Origin: Sarcocystis neurona
Taxonomy: Eukaryota; Apicomplexa; Conoidasida; Eucoccidiorida; Sarcocystidae
Reading direction: 5' to 3'
NCBI GenBank assembly: GCA_000727475.1
Contig: KL647298.1
Coordinates: forward strand, 1,018,786-1,082,785
Length of the DNA stretch: 64,000 nucleotides
Both the position numbers and the translations under genes were made by a program. The first letter of the stretch is position 1; every line of letters begins with the position of its first letter. The notes beneath the pieces are model-generated. The model was not told the origin of the DNA, did not search any database, and was given only the letters and a program-made list of their open reading frames with translations. Shown here piece by piece: positions 23,248 to 34,917 of the stretch.

Positions 23248-24364
23248 AGGGTCTCTTTCCTTAAGAGTGTTCCACACAGTATACGAAACATGTCCGCTCA
23301 TCCATATCTCTCTTTCTACATATATAAGGATACGTGCCTATATATGTATATATAATGTATGTGTCTATATATATATATAGGCATCTGACAGATACGCAAA
23401 GGCATACTCGTGCGTTTGTGTGTAGATGCGTGCATACGTGTACAGTGCTATACATGCACACGCATATGCCTACACATACCTACGTATATGCATCTCTCTC
23501 TCCCCACATATATATATATATGTATTTATATGTATGATTCTATAAACGTACGCGTGTTCTTATGCGGACGGATATACGGAAACCAACGCCCACAGAAATA
23601 TATACATAAACACATAGGTAGATGTACACACCTGTTTACAGGCGTAGACTATTATCTGCCTTTACCTACGACGAACTTCACAATTTCAACGACCTACCCC
23701 CCGTATTTGTATACTTTTGTCTTTATCCACGCCTCTCTGTACGACCGTCTGCATGCTGATACATATATATATATATCTGTGCGTAGTTGTGTACGTAGCA
23801 GTGCGTGGAGATAGATACTTACATATACATATATGCGTATGTATATATATATATATCTGCGTTAATTCGTTCGTCTGTGAATGTGTGGGGTGAGAGACGT
23901 GTGCACTTGCATGTGTGCATATATATGTATATATATATGTGTATAGAGGGATAGATAGATAGATAGACAGATAGGTATGTATATGTGTGTGTATGTACAC
24001 AAGGGCAGGCACACAGAAGATAATGAAGAATCCGTATGGGCAAGAAGAAGAACAGAGAGAGAAGGAGGAGTCCGGGGGGTTTGTTTGAAGCTTGCCGTGT
24101 CACGCGTTTTTTTAATACTGATTATTTAAGATACATTTTGCATGCATCCTTGATAGGAAAAGAAATGCAGGGCTCCGCGAGCCCACGTGCTTCTCCTGCG
24201 TTGCTGCTTTTGAAGAGAGAGCAACTGAAGAGAATTTTTCTTCTGTTTGTGTTGCGCCGCCCCTCTCTTCCCTCTTCCAACAGATCCCCTACAACTTTGA
24301 TGTCTGGGCATTCGCTGACTTTCTTGAGAAGCACCTCGACGCTGTCCGAGAAGGAAGGCACCAA
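18397..24364 (+). CDS. Multi-exon plus-strand gene, function unknown (four exons join in phase)
   Basis: Proposed exons: 18397-18447, starting ATG (MSDACVTNMEIYGDLRQ), donor CAG|GTAAGA; 20217-20357 after ttgtgcag, VLRRFGPQPEEPPPQFQQHV, RRVEIFEAGFHPDYLFLQKG, donor GAG|GTTGGC; 22276-22425 after a long pyrimidine tract and cgcag, EALQRLCGKYCEDEPTAWLL, QHLLLQLRCPPG, donor GGG|GTCTTT (weak); 24284-24364 after cctcttccaacag, IPYNFDVWAFADFLEKHLDA, VREGRHQ, donor CAA|GTAAGC. All have phase-0 ends (17, 47, 50 and 27 codons), so the 141-codon product has no frame break. Exons 2 and 4 have strong acceptors. The sequence looks like a conserved globular protein, but I cannot name it. The 3' end may lie in the CAG-rich frame at 24.6-25.0 kb. 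Confidence 0.5.
18448..20216 (+). other. Proposed intron 1 with long CTG tract
   Basis: Starts GTAAGAG and ends ttgtgcag. CTG-rich sequence fills about 18610-19110 and 19310-20200; a CAG stretch lies at 19140-19260. The open frames are triplet shadows (Leu, Cys, Ala). Minus-strand frames such as KDQDLQQQDNLHQQQRRQQR (about 18970) could be antisense exons; not decided. Confidence 0.45.
20510..20745 (+). repeat. AGT/TAG trinucleotide repeat
   Basis: Imperfect (agt)n with cgt/agc variants, a triplet different from the CAG tracts around it. Sits inside the proposed intron 20358-22275. Confidence 0.7.
20970..21660. repeat. TCTA-type tract followed by complementary TAGA-type tract
   Basis: 20970-21325 is tatctgtctatcta-type on plus; 21430-21660 is gatagatagacaga-type. 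They are complementary in sense and flank about 100 bases of unique sequence (21330-21425). Confidence 0.65.
21745..22275 (+). repeat. Pyrimidine-rich tract with CTGTCTCCCTGCCCCC minisatellite
   Basis: Almost pure C/T for about 500 bases. At 21800-21960 units of roughly 16-24 bases (ctgtctccctgccccc type) repeat in tandem. It runs up to the acceptor cacgcgcag at 22275. Confidence 0.65.
22370..22765 (+). repeat. Three degenerate tandem copies of an exon end
   Basis: The end of the exon at 22276-22425 (IIIADKTFRAFPDRG) is echoed near 22570-22635 (TIIDKSFQAFPTRL) and near 22717-22765 (YLRSSFRASPERVS). Bases align over about 60 positions for copies 1 and 2, and less well for copy 3. TA-rich DNA separates them. 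Confidence 0.5.
22766..24283. repeat. TA-rich simple-sequence block (intron)
   Basis: TATATA, GTATAC and GATAGATA tracts, with a unique island about 23060-23180. Ends in the pyrimidine-rich acceptor at 24270-24283. No gene supported. Confidence 0.6.
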
Positions 24365-25017
24365 GTAAGCAGCAGCTAGTAGTAGCTGCAACAGCAGCAG
24401 CAGATGCAGCAACGATCAGCAGCAGCAGACGCAGCAGACGCAAGAAGCAACCGCAGCAGCACCAACAACACGCGCGTACGCAGCGAGAAGCAGCTGCGAG
24501 TAGCGGCGGCAGCAACACAAGTTAAAGCAGCAAGCGCAAGGAGACGCAGCAGCGAAGAGAAGAAGCCAGTGGAACGCGTGAAGCGCAGGAAGACGCCGAA
24601 GAGAGCAAATGGAAGCGGCACGTAGCAAGGGGGAGGAGCAGGACGCAGTAGCAGGGAAGTGCAGCGAGTTGCGACAGCAAGGGGCAGAAGGGAAAGTTGC
24701 AACAGCAGCTGCAACGTGACCCTGAGGTTGCGACAAGAACGTTAGCAGCAGCAGGAGGCAGGAGCGGCAAGGCGATGCAATCAGCAGCTGCGGCAGCAAG
24801 CGGAAGCAACTCGGAAGGAGGAGAAGAAGCAGCAGCAGCAACGACCGATAGCGCGAAGCCGCAAGAGTCAACAAAAGCAGCCACCAGCAGCGTAAGGGAG
24901 CGACAGTCGGCAGCAGGAAGTGGCTGGCAGCAGGAAACGGCAGCGGCGTCACAAAGCAGCAGCCTCGAGACAGCAGCATGTGGGAAAGGCGAAGTCATCG
25001 CTGCAATAACAGCGTTG
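24365..25017 (+). CDS. Candidate CAG-rich 3' coding segment
   Basis: Plus-strand CAG/GCA-rich DNA directly after the donor at 24364. The best frame runs from AAG near 24689 (after aaggggcag) to a TAG at 25018-25020: KGKLQQQLQRDPEVATRTLA, SGSNSEGGEEAAAATTDSAK, TSSVRERQSAAGSGWQQETA, CGKGEVIAAITAL. A second frame just upstream (EAARSKGEEQDAVAGKCSEL) also looks coding. The acceptor lacks a pyrimidine tract, so linkage to the preceding gene is weak. Confidence 0.35.
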
Positions 25018-25439
25018 TAGAATAGGCAGAGACAGGAGCAGCAGCAGTGGAGAGTGGCGTGAGCTCGGCGCGTAGAAGCACGGAGGCGGAGGCATCGTAG
25101 CAGCAAACCGCAACAGCAAACGATGCAGACCAGCCGCAACCGTAGCAGCAGCAGCATACTAACAGCAGCAGCAGGAGCATCGGGAAAAGTGGAGAAACGA
25201 CGGCAGCAGCTTCACGGGCAGTGGCCCGCGCATTAGCTGTTGCGTGCGTGGTCCACAGATATACCTCTTGTGACTGTCTCGCAGTAAAGACACAAATAAA
25301 ATTGCACGCAAGACTGTTTTCCTCAACACGTCTATATTTGTATATGCGTGCACACTGGCCCCCACTCGAGAGAGCAGGGAGAGTTACATACGACTCTACA
25401 CGTGGGCTTTGCTACGCCGGTGGCCTTTGCTATCCTCTT

Positions 25440-25745
25440 GCGTCCAGCGATCTTTCTACGGTGTCCGTACACCGCAGATGACGGACACGTTGTGTGCGCG
25501 GCAGGGATCTTGCAATGCCTCTGGTGGGCGGACGCGGTGTACGCACACTGCAGACAATTATGGTTGCTTTGATAATTTCTCGGCTTCTACACGATGCTAC
25601 TACTCGTGTGCCTGTCCTGCGGATCCGCGGCAGATCCTGCTGTGGGGGTGGTCAGCTGCCGCCACTGCCGAGTGCGAAGGGAAGCATCCCGCTTGCTCTG
25701 GGGTGTACATACACTGCAGACGGGCGTGTTGGGGTCCCTCTGCTG
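25440..25745 (+). repeat. Three dispersed copies of a GTGTnCnTACAC-GCAG motif
   Basis: gtgtccgtacaccgcaga (25462), gtgtacgcacactgcaga (25539) and gtgtacatacactgcaga (25703) share a near-palindromic core and flanks. Read in matching frames they give GVRTPQ, GVRTLQT and GVHTLQT. Confidence 0.55.
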
Positions 25746-26137
25746 CTGCTGGGGAAACGCAGGAGGAGCAGCAGGAATCGCTGCTCTGCCACTTCTGCCA
25801 GTGAGGCCGAGGGGAGGAGGAGAAGGAGGAGGTGGAAGAGTCGGTCTGTTGCTGTTGCTGCAGGAGAGGAGGACGGTTCTTTGCTACCACGTGAAGAATT
25901 CTGTTGTCCTCTACCATTCTCGGGCCCGTATCGCGGGCAGTGCTGTGAGGCGTCCCTGTGCTGCGGCTGCCGCTGTTTTGTGTACTTAGGCTGCGTTCTC
26001 AGCTGCTTCCTGTGTGTGTGACGCAGCTGCTCGAAGACCTTGAACGCGGCTTCGACGTTTAGAAGGCGATGCCCCTCGTCCCACCAGCAGGAACAGCAGC
26101 AGCAACAACAGCAGAGGAGAAGCAGAAGAGACTGCAT
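25652..26137 (-). CDS. Candidate minus-strand exon
   Basis: Minus-strand frame with protein-like composition: WWDEGHRLLNVEAAFKVFEQ, LRHTHRKQLRTQPKYTKQRQ, PRYGPENGRGQQNSSRGSKE. Upstream on the minus strand is CTG-rich, as before acceptors elsewhere. The DEGHRLLN string resembles helicase motif II of SNF2-type ATPases (DEGHRLKN), but no other motif follows, so I treat it as chance or a lone exon. Boundaries not fixed. Confidence 0.3.
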   Translation of the reverse strand: MQSLLLLLCCCCCCCSCWWDEGHRLLNVEAAFKVFEQLRHTHRKQLRTQPKYTKQRQPQHRDASQHCPRYGPENGRGQQNSSRGSKEPSSSPAATATDRLFHLLLLLLPSASLAEVAEQRFLLLLLRFPSSSRGTPTRPSAVYVHPRASGMLPFALGSGGS

Positions 26138-26169
26138 GCAAGGTCACGCTGACCGAGGTGATGGTGTTT

Positions 26170-29100
26170 TGATGGTCCCACGTGTATTCTTTTTTCTCTA
26201 CGTGCACGTGTGTCTGTGCATTCTTGCATATATATCTGCGTGTAAGTGTGTTACCTGTTTATCCGTCTACGTGTTCTAAATCTACTAATGTATAGATCAA
26301 AGCGTATGTGTGTATCTAGACGCACGTACATATCCACACAAGAATACATGTCCGCGCACGCGCGTCTACACGTATACACTTGTGAGGACAGTATATATAT
26401 ATATATAATATGCGTGTAGACACATAGTGATCTGCATATGTGTATATCCAAGAATGTGTGTGTATATGTATGTGCTGCCGCCTCCACGCGGATGTCTAAC
26501 TCGCCTGCAGCCATTCAGGCTGGTAGCTGTACCTGCCAAAGGGCTGCAGTGCCACAGGTAATGCCGTACGAATTTCTATCCACGCATACAGATATCTATC
26601 GAAAAACATATATATACGGGTATGTCCATGTCCGCGTGTATACATATATTGATATTCATCTGTACGTATGTATCATTTTGACGAATGTAAGGTGCCTTGT
26701 TCAGCATCCCACGGCACCGGTCTGAGCCCGTCTCTACTCTCACTTCTTAACAAGGCTTCCTTCTGGAGTGCCGCACATGCGTGTCAGGCAGGGAAGGTCC
26801 GCAGCACAGGCGTCGCAGAGGCACGGCTTCTCGTTTGTCGCTGACGTAGTTACCCTCGTACAGAGAAGCCGTCTCACCTGTGTTGCAGATCTGGACAAAG
26901 CTTGTTTCCTGCATTGAGAGACGTGCTCCTCTGTGAAGAGCGTGGGCGCGTAGGTCGGCTCGTTGGCCCCCTACACCTGTGGCCACGCGCTTGTACATAT
27001 ATGTGTGCTTCCATCAGTCTGCGTACGTACATGTGTATCTGTGTAACACACTGGGCCGGCGGATATACTTGTGCGTGTGTTCGTACGCGAGTGCTACGCA
27101 GACGTTAATAAGCTGCTAGGTATGTGGACGCCCGCCGGACAGTATATATACGTGGAATGCATTCTGACGGTAGAAACAGGTATGATCATGTGAGTGTACT
27201 GTACACGCACATATATATATATATATATACATATATATGCAAACGTGTGCGTGTGTGTGTGCGCGCGTGTGTGTATGTGCACGTGTATATACGTGTATGA
27301 ACGTAAGGAGGTAGTTTGTAGCCGTGGATATGCGTGTCTGTGGTGTTCAGCGTAGAGGCACACAAGACACTGCAGATTTTCGTCCCGCTTCTTCAGTTTC
27401 GTGTGCAACCATTTGCGTGACTAGTGCAACGTCTGAATTGAAGAGGCGCCTACTGCTGCATGCAGCATCTATTCTTTGGTGTTGCCGTCCTCACTATAAC
27501 ATGCGATGTAATCACCCTAGAGGGAGATCAAGGAACGCCTTTTTCGAAGTCTCCTTGCACGATGGAGAGGAGTTTTTGTCTCGGTTTCCTAGATTTCTTC
27601 AGAGACACTTCTGACCAGAACGGCTGTAAACTCGCACTCAGCTGCAGTTCTTCGGCGGCACGTTAGCTACGCGTGAATAACGAACTCGCGCGCAGCAACC
27701 GCGCGTTTCTGTCTCACAGAGAGAGTGTGTTTTTTCACTTTCCGCGTAAATATTCACGAGATTTTGTGTTCTAAAACGTGAAGGCAATGTAGCATATCAC
27801 TCCACTGGCATCTTTCGACTGCGCACCGTACATCACATCAGTCAGTGAAATTTGGTAACACGTAACACGAGAGAAAACCTCCGGTGCTACCTCCCACCTT
27901 TTACGTCTCCAGTAGGGAGTCTCCACAACAGAGATGATTCGCTTCTCTTGCTGAGTCTCCACAACAGAGATGATTCACTTCTCACCCTTGTGCTAGACTT
28001 TTCCACAAGTCAAGCACCCCGTCTCAGTGTAGTTGAAGATACGTCCGTATTCTGTTGTGAGTACAGAGAGTTGTTTTTCCTTATTACTGTAGATCAAGTG
28101 CGACAGCATTGTTGTTGTTGTGCATTATAGCAAACGGTTCTAAGCCGGCGTCAGACCAGCACGGCGGCCCACAACACAAGAGAGAAACGCAGCGGTACTT
28201 GTGTGCGCCACGTCACCTCTGCAGGTCTGCTCCTGTACAAGTGTGCTTGGCACTGCGGCACGAAGTCAGCAGTGTCTGCGGAAAGGTCTAATATATATAC
28301 ATATATATATATATATTGCAGCTGACCGGCAAAGCCACCACGACGACACCACTAGCTACGTCCTGACAGCAGCACCATGGGGCCGTCTGGTGCACGATCT
28401 GCAGAGCAATACCGGGACCAAATGGTGCTGCGCAGTGCCAACTGTCCTGCTTGCTTCGTCTGCGGCGCAGCAACAGCAGCTCTTTCATGCATCCTTTCTT
28501 CGCAACAGCAACAGCTGCACAGCACGTGCCGCGCCTCTCTCTGCTGAAGCAGCTCTGGCAACCGTCGTGCATACCTTCTGGAGCAGTTGCTGCAACGCGT
28601 GCTCGTCTACCCACGCGTCCTGTCTTGTTCGGTAGCCGGGACATAAGCATCCGTCTCACACACTTCCTGCAGCAGCACCAGCAGCCGCAGGTGCCTACTG
28701 TACGTTCCCTACAGCGATCGCCCAGATCCTGCATGCTTCCCAGTAGAACGGCGGCAGTTACGAGCGTGCTTCTTGTAGCAGCAGCAGTGGTGCTGCCCAT
28801 GCCTCCTTCCAACACGCTTGAGAATAACAGATCCCCTGCCTGACCTAGCGGCTCCCTCGCATCTTTGACTGCATCTGCGAGCGCAAGATTTATGCTTGGA
28901 TAGCGAAAGGAGGAGCAAGTGGGTCGCTTCTCCCAGCAGAGCTAGTAATTACAATTACCCTCCCTGCTATCAACAACTGCAGTATCATCAACGGCTGGCT
29001 GCAACGTCTGGGATACCGAAAGCCGCTCGTCCGGCCGCAGCTTCCTCTCTGACGAGGATGTGACCAGCAATCTTTTCCGCACGCCTGCTAATCTGTCGAA

Positions 29101-30600
29101 GACAACGCTACTAACGTAAAAAGGGTACCAGCAGCACTGGTTCCTCCTCCCATTACCAGCCAGACCTGCTGCCGAAGAACTGTGAGTTACACTCGGCGTC
29201 ATCTGTTCTCTCACTTCAGAAATCTTTCCTGTATCTCCTCCTCCGTCTCTCTCGATGCAAAAGCATGTGTATGCGTTCTTTCAAAAAGGAAAACGGTCGT
29301 ATTCACGAATCTCCAGGTTGGCTTCCTTTGCACACATGTGTACCACGCATATGCGTCCATATGTATACACACGTAGTGAGAGAGGGAGAGAGAGACAGAT
29401 CCTCATTCGCATAGGAATATACCTGCTGGCTACTTTGGTGTACGGTGGCTTCTGCAACTGTCGTCGTGATTGTGCAAACTTCTATTACCCGCTGCTCTCA
29501 ACAGGTCTACACGTACATACGCAGAATTATAAATGGCCGCACGTTAGTACAAGTGTGTCTCTGAAGTATACATAATCTTCTGTCCAAGAGAACTTTCCTT
29601 GGTGTGCGCGCACCCGATGTGCCCCAAGCGTATTCGTTTTTATCCGCACAAACACGCCTGTACACTCATGAGTCGTCTGTATACAAATGTAGCTGTATCC
29701 TCTTCCTAGCCGTCTAGACACGACTGCGTCGCTACACGTGAGACAAAGTGCACACTCGTGTCCGCATGCATATATACACACATGTGTAGAGAGAGGGAAC
29801 GGTGTGCACATGTACGTCTTCTGCGTAGAAGTAAATATGACACGACGGAAATGCAGTTAAGTGAAAGCACTACAGATGCCGACTAATTGGCCAACGCAGT
29901 GCTCGTGTAACCAAGTGCGCACGGCTGAAGGCGTCTCGTCCCTCACGAGGAGGCAACACAGAAAGGCGTGTGAGCAGCAAGCGCGGCGAGGCGTTTGACT
30001 ACATCAGCCGTTTTGCATCGGCGTATCCGCAACAAAATAAAGATTTTCTAGAAGGTGTCTTGTCCTGTTTCTTCCGAACAATGTAAGAATTCATTCGGTG
30101 CACGCCTAAAGCGACTGGCTGATCCGAATATTATTCCAAGTACAGATACCTACGATCAGGTATACGGTCCCACACCTATATAGACATGCAACAGTATATA
30201 TATACATAGATAGAATAACGGGGCTGCTATACACCGTGTAGCAGAGTGAAGCTGCAGACTCTTCGAACGCTGCTTCCGTTGCTGATGCCGCCGAGGACCG
30301 GTGTGGAGCAAAGCGTGCGCCGTCAACACAAGGAAGCGACACCATGTGTACATTTGAATCTGGACAACAGAAACACACAGGACTGTCTAGGAATATATCT
30401 CTCTACCCTAGCATGAAGAGAACACCTGTATATACACGTATACGTGTATGTACGCATACGACGTGTAGGGTCCACAGCTGCCTAGAAGAAGGCGTGCGAA
30501 CCGGCTTTCCTTTCTGCGCACTCTTGTTGACGCTCCAAACCATCTGTCTTCTAGACTCTACACGGCTCAACTCTACGGAGGGTCAATCTTAGTGTTTGTA
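26170..30600. other. Mostly non-repetitive DNA without a recognisable gene
   Basis: 26170-26700 and 27000-27300 hold TA/GT repeats. 27330-30600 is mixed-sequence DNA, unlike the rest of the window. Open frames of 60-145 codons occur on both strands (for example plus 27324-27614, 28451-28843; minus 29214-28942), but none shows a motif, splice pattern or consistent frame. A 36-bp duplication lies at 27917-27988. Possibly remnants of mobile DNA. Confidence 0.45.
27917..27988 (+). repeat. 36-bp tandem duplication
   Basis: gagtctccacaacagagatg (start 27917) recurs at 27953, and most of the following bases also match (attc-cttctc). Two copies only. Confidence 0.8.
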
Positions 30601-33600
30601 TTTCTACCCTCCCGTCGTGTCACTGCACTGCCTCTCCCTCTACATTGGTGACTCTCTTTATCTGTCCCTAGTATTTCACACAGTCGTAGTTCAACGACAG
30701 AGCGTCAGTCTTGTGACTGGTAATTCTGAGTTCTCATTTTCGTGTCCCCACTCCTCTTTATTGATTATTCTCTTATCTGCGTCTTGTAAGCCTCGTAGCC
30801 CGCACAAAAGGCTTGAAGAGTGCCTTGTCTCTGTCTCTCTGTCTTCCTCCCCGTCTCCTCAAACGTCGACTTATCTTCCTCTCCGATACACATTAGCTAA
30901 TCTGCAGATGTAGACCACCAAGGAAACAGAGGCGCGACGCAAGAATGTCTGGCGGGGCGTTATGCGTGCAACTCTGCGCTGCAGTCAACACTCTCTGATA
31001 CGCTGCATACAGTTCTCTCCCGTGTCACCCATACGTACAGGTAATATACGAGCTACAGGGGAGTGAAACGATACATATATATATATCTATGTGTACGCTG
31101 ATACGTATGCGTAGAGCACATGCAGAGCAGTATACAGGCCACACATATATGTACATATATATATATATACAATATACGTGTACAGGCGCATGTGCACCAT
31201 GTATGTGACTACGTATGTAGTCTACATGTCTAGAATTACCTGTCTCTCTGTGCATACGCATATATATATATATATATATATGAATGTGCGTATAGGGATG
31301 TATATACGTATGTTCATACGTATGTTTATACGTGAATATGTAGAGACGGAGAGATACAGAATCGTACACGTGTGTGTGTGTGTGTGTTTCTGTGTATGTT
31401 TCTTCTCCTGCTATACGTAGACACACACACGGAGCCACAGGAGCCAAGAAGAAGGGTTCGTCGACTGTCATGTGAGCGTGCCTGTGTATCTCTGGTATTT
31501 ATGCGTCGAGCCATACGTACAGATGAACGTCTGTATTGGCAGTAATATAGATACAGACTCCACAGGTAGGCGCCTGCGCGCGGTTGTGTGCCGTTGACAT
31601 CCAAAACGCAGCCGCCTAAGTTGTCGACAGCAGCAAAAGCAGCTGCGCAGGGGAGCTCTGTTCACCTGCACATATATGCGTCCGTCTCTCCTGTAGATTT
31701 ACAGACACTCGTGCTAGTCTCCTCAGGCGGATATATACAGGCGAAGATGTGAATATACGCCTATGCATGCGCTGGCATGCACACTATATATATGTAGGGT
31801 TGTCGGACGTATTTCCCTACTACTACGCGTGCAGGTGCCGGGTTTTACGCAGCAACGCGTTACAAGTGAGGAAGCGAGAGAAGACGGTGGGCACTCTCCC
31901 ACCTATACATGTACCTATACATATATATATACATATATACGCACATGCATATATAAATCTGGAAGATACACACGCGCACCCACTCAAGAGCGGAGGAGTG
32001 GCGTGCGTCACTGCTCTGTTCAAGCGTGGCTGGGGTGGATCGAAGACGCTCTGGCCCCAAAGGTCTCTCTGCAGAGAGACTTCATATATGCACGAGAAAG
32101 CAGGACGACTGCCCGCGGTGAGAAAGCAGCAGTTCGGCCTCTTCCCTCCCCGCTCTCCCCCAGTCCCACGGCCAGACGTGCAACAGACGCTTTCTCTCTC
32201 TTTGCATGCGTGATGCACACACCCCACATTTCCAGTTTTTTTCCCCGTTGAGGAGAAGTGAAAGGAAGGACGGACGGAAGATACTAAATACCATCGATAA
32301 TGAATAAAATCATACATATATATGTATACATATACATATACATGAATGTGTACATACATATGTATAATGTATGTAGACAAAAAGATTTAAAGACAGGCAG
32401 AAAGAGAAAGAAGCGAGTGTAACACCTGACTCCCGTGAGCTACGTATAAACACAGAGACTTTGCATGCGACTCGACCGTCCGACCAGAGAAACATCCCCA
32501 GGTTTACACAGGGCCTTTGTATAAATCTACACAGAGATGCCTTAGTGCATACGTACACTGAGAGAACGCGGCGGGGGGAAGAGAAGGACAAAAAGAGAGA
32601 CGCAAGAGTAGAAGAAGTTGCTGCCGACGCAGCAACAGAAACTGTTCAGGAGCAGAACCTGCCTACCTTAAGAAGGAAAGGAAATGAAGAAACGTGTGCG
32701 TTCGTGACGCGCCGCAAAGGCACACACGTACACACGAATGTATACGTTGTTTGACTCTAGAAGCCACACACCCGTTCACAGTGAGACACACACATATATG
32801 TCTACGCCTACATATCTTATATACAGAAACATACATGTATGTGCATATATATATATACTTCTACGTAGTCATCTGTGTATACGTTCAAAAATATATATAT
32901 ATATATATATATGTGTATATAATTTTGTACGTGCGTATGTGTGTGTGTATGGACGCCTAAAGTAGAAAATGGTACAGCCATGTGTAGACACATAGTTTCG
33001 TACATGCGCGTACACACAGGTCTGTATATAAAGACCGTACCCGTCGACGTACGACAGAAACCACGCACGCATGTTTAGCAAAGCTATACGGACGCAGATA
33101 TACTCATATATATATATCTCCCTATAAGCACTATATATATGTACATAAAAATGTAGATAGACGGGCACATAGACACGATTCCTTAGAGTCGCAAGTGAGG
33201 ATAATACAGGACGCGCAGTTACAGAAAAGAATGACAATAGCCACCTGCTGCTGCTGCTGCTTCTGTTGCAGCGGGCAATTCCCGAGCCCACGGCCAACGG
33301 GTGTGGGGCACGGTTGCTTGTACCGGTGCACGCGCAAGTGGCGCGAAGCTTTCGCCGGCGCCAAGCAGCAAATTCAACTACGTAAACCGTACGCATAGAG
33401 AGACGTAATTATAGAGAGAGAAGCACACACGGGAAAACGTAACATGCATGTACGTATGTGCGGGTGTAGGGGGGGACATGCATGCGTGGGGCGCCGACTG
33501 CGAAGAGCACCTGCAGTCGCGCAGATACCGGGGTGCAGACGACTGCACTGCAAAGACGCATGCGTAATGTGCGCGAGGCCATTTCCACATATACATACAC

Positions 33601-33824
33601 ACACCACGGGCGGAGGAAACTTGCTGTTTATTAATACAGACACACACATACCCATCTACACAGACATCCACAAGATCATATATATAAAATGCAACTGCGT
33701 AGATGAGTCAATCTGTCTACACGTAGATACACGCACAAGTTCATATACATACCTCCACATGCATCTAATATGTACACACTATATATATATATATATATAT
33801 ATATAGTAGTCGAGGCTGCGTATA
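30601..33824. other. Complex DNA grading into TA-rich blocks
   Basis: 30600-31020 is C/T-rich with a 105-codon open frame. 31060-31400, 31900-31960, 32300-32360 and 32760-33170 are TA/GT repeats. Unique islands (31960-32290, 33180-33400) have open frames on both strands but no recognisable domain. Confidence 0.45.
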
Positions 33825-34442
33825 NNNNNNNNNNNNNNNNNNNNNNNNNNNNNNNNNNNNNNNNNNNNNNNNNNNNNNNNNNNNNNNNNNNNNNNNNNNN
33901 NNNNNNNNNNNNNNNNNNNNNNNNNNNNNNNNNNNNNNNNNNNNNNNNNNNNNNNNNNNNNNNNNNNNNNNNNNNNNNNNNNNNNNNNNNNNNNNNNNNN
34001 NNNNNNNNNNNNNNNNNNNNNNNNNNNNNNNNNNNNNNNNNNNNNNNNNNNNNNNNNNNNNNNNNNNNNNNNNNNNNNNNNNNNNNNNNNNNNNNNNNNN
34101 NNNNNNNNNNNNNNNNNNNNNNNNNNNNNNNNNNNNNNNNNNNNNNNNNNNNNNNNNNNNNNNNNNNNNNNNNNNNNNNNNNNNNNNNNNNNNNNNNNNN
34201 NNNNNNNNNNNNNNNNNNNNNNNNNNNNNNNNNNNNNNNNNNNNNNNNNNNNNNNNNNNNNNNNNNNNNNNNNNNNNNNNNNNNNNNNNNNNNNNNNNNN
34301 NNNNNNNNNNNNNNNNNNNNNNNNNNNNNNNNNNNNNNNNNNNNNNNNNNNNNNNNNNNNNNNNNNNNNNNNNNNNNNNNNNNNNNNNNNNNNNNNNNNN
34401 NNNNNNNNNNNNNNNNNNNNNNNNNNNNNNNNNNNNNNNNNN
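33825..34442. other. Scaffold gap (618 N)
   Basis: Run of N. Both flanks consist of a TA run next to a near-identical short sequence ending ggctgcgtata (33806-33824 and 34483-34500), so the same repeat unit may have been placed twice or the gap may be over-sized. Confidence 0.95.
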
Positions 34443-34453
34443 ATATAGTACTA

Positions 34454-34484
<31 letters not shown>

Positions 34485-34917
34485 GGTCAGGCTGCGTATA
34501 GTATGTACCTTTGTGGACACGTTCACGACTGTGGAGGGCGGTGCTGGTGTCCCGATGAATTTTACTTCTCTCTACGAAGAGACATACACACGTCTCTATA
34601 CATACATATATATATGTATATATATGTGCTTCTTCCGTGCGTCCAAGTACAGACACAAACACACATATATGCGCAGTGACCTACGAAGGAGGTACAACTC
34701 TTTTTTCCTTGCGTTTATATACGCACAACTCCCCTCAGACCCCTGAAGCCGTCCGACGCACGTATACACACACGTTTGAGCAGGTCTGTCTCTCCCCCTA
34801 CCTGTCTGTTTACCTATCCTAGACACGTACATATGTACGGTGTGGTAGAGAAAATGTCACTCCATGTGAGACACGCAAGGCAGAAGTCCTGCTGCTGCAG
34901 AGAAACACGCGGGTGTG
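34443..34917. other. Sequence between the gap and the large minus-strand gene
   Basis: TA run to 34485, then mixed sequence to 34917. It lies 3' of the large coiled-coil gene and probably includes its 3' untranslated region. No ORF of interest and no clear poly(A) signal picked out. Confidence 0.4.

Noticed and set aside
28440..28520. CFVCGAATAALSC as a retroviral-type zinc knuckle (CCHC)
   Set aside because: The His is absent and the spacing is off by one; surrounding frame is not otherwise gag-like.
33195..33398. KWREAFAGAKQQIQ as the end of a reverse-transcriptase domain
   Set aside because: Only one short weak similarity, no YxDD motif or other RT block found.
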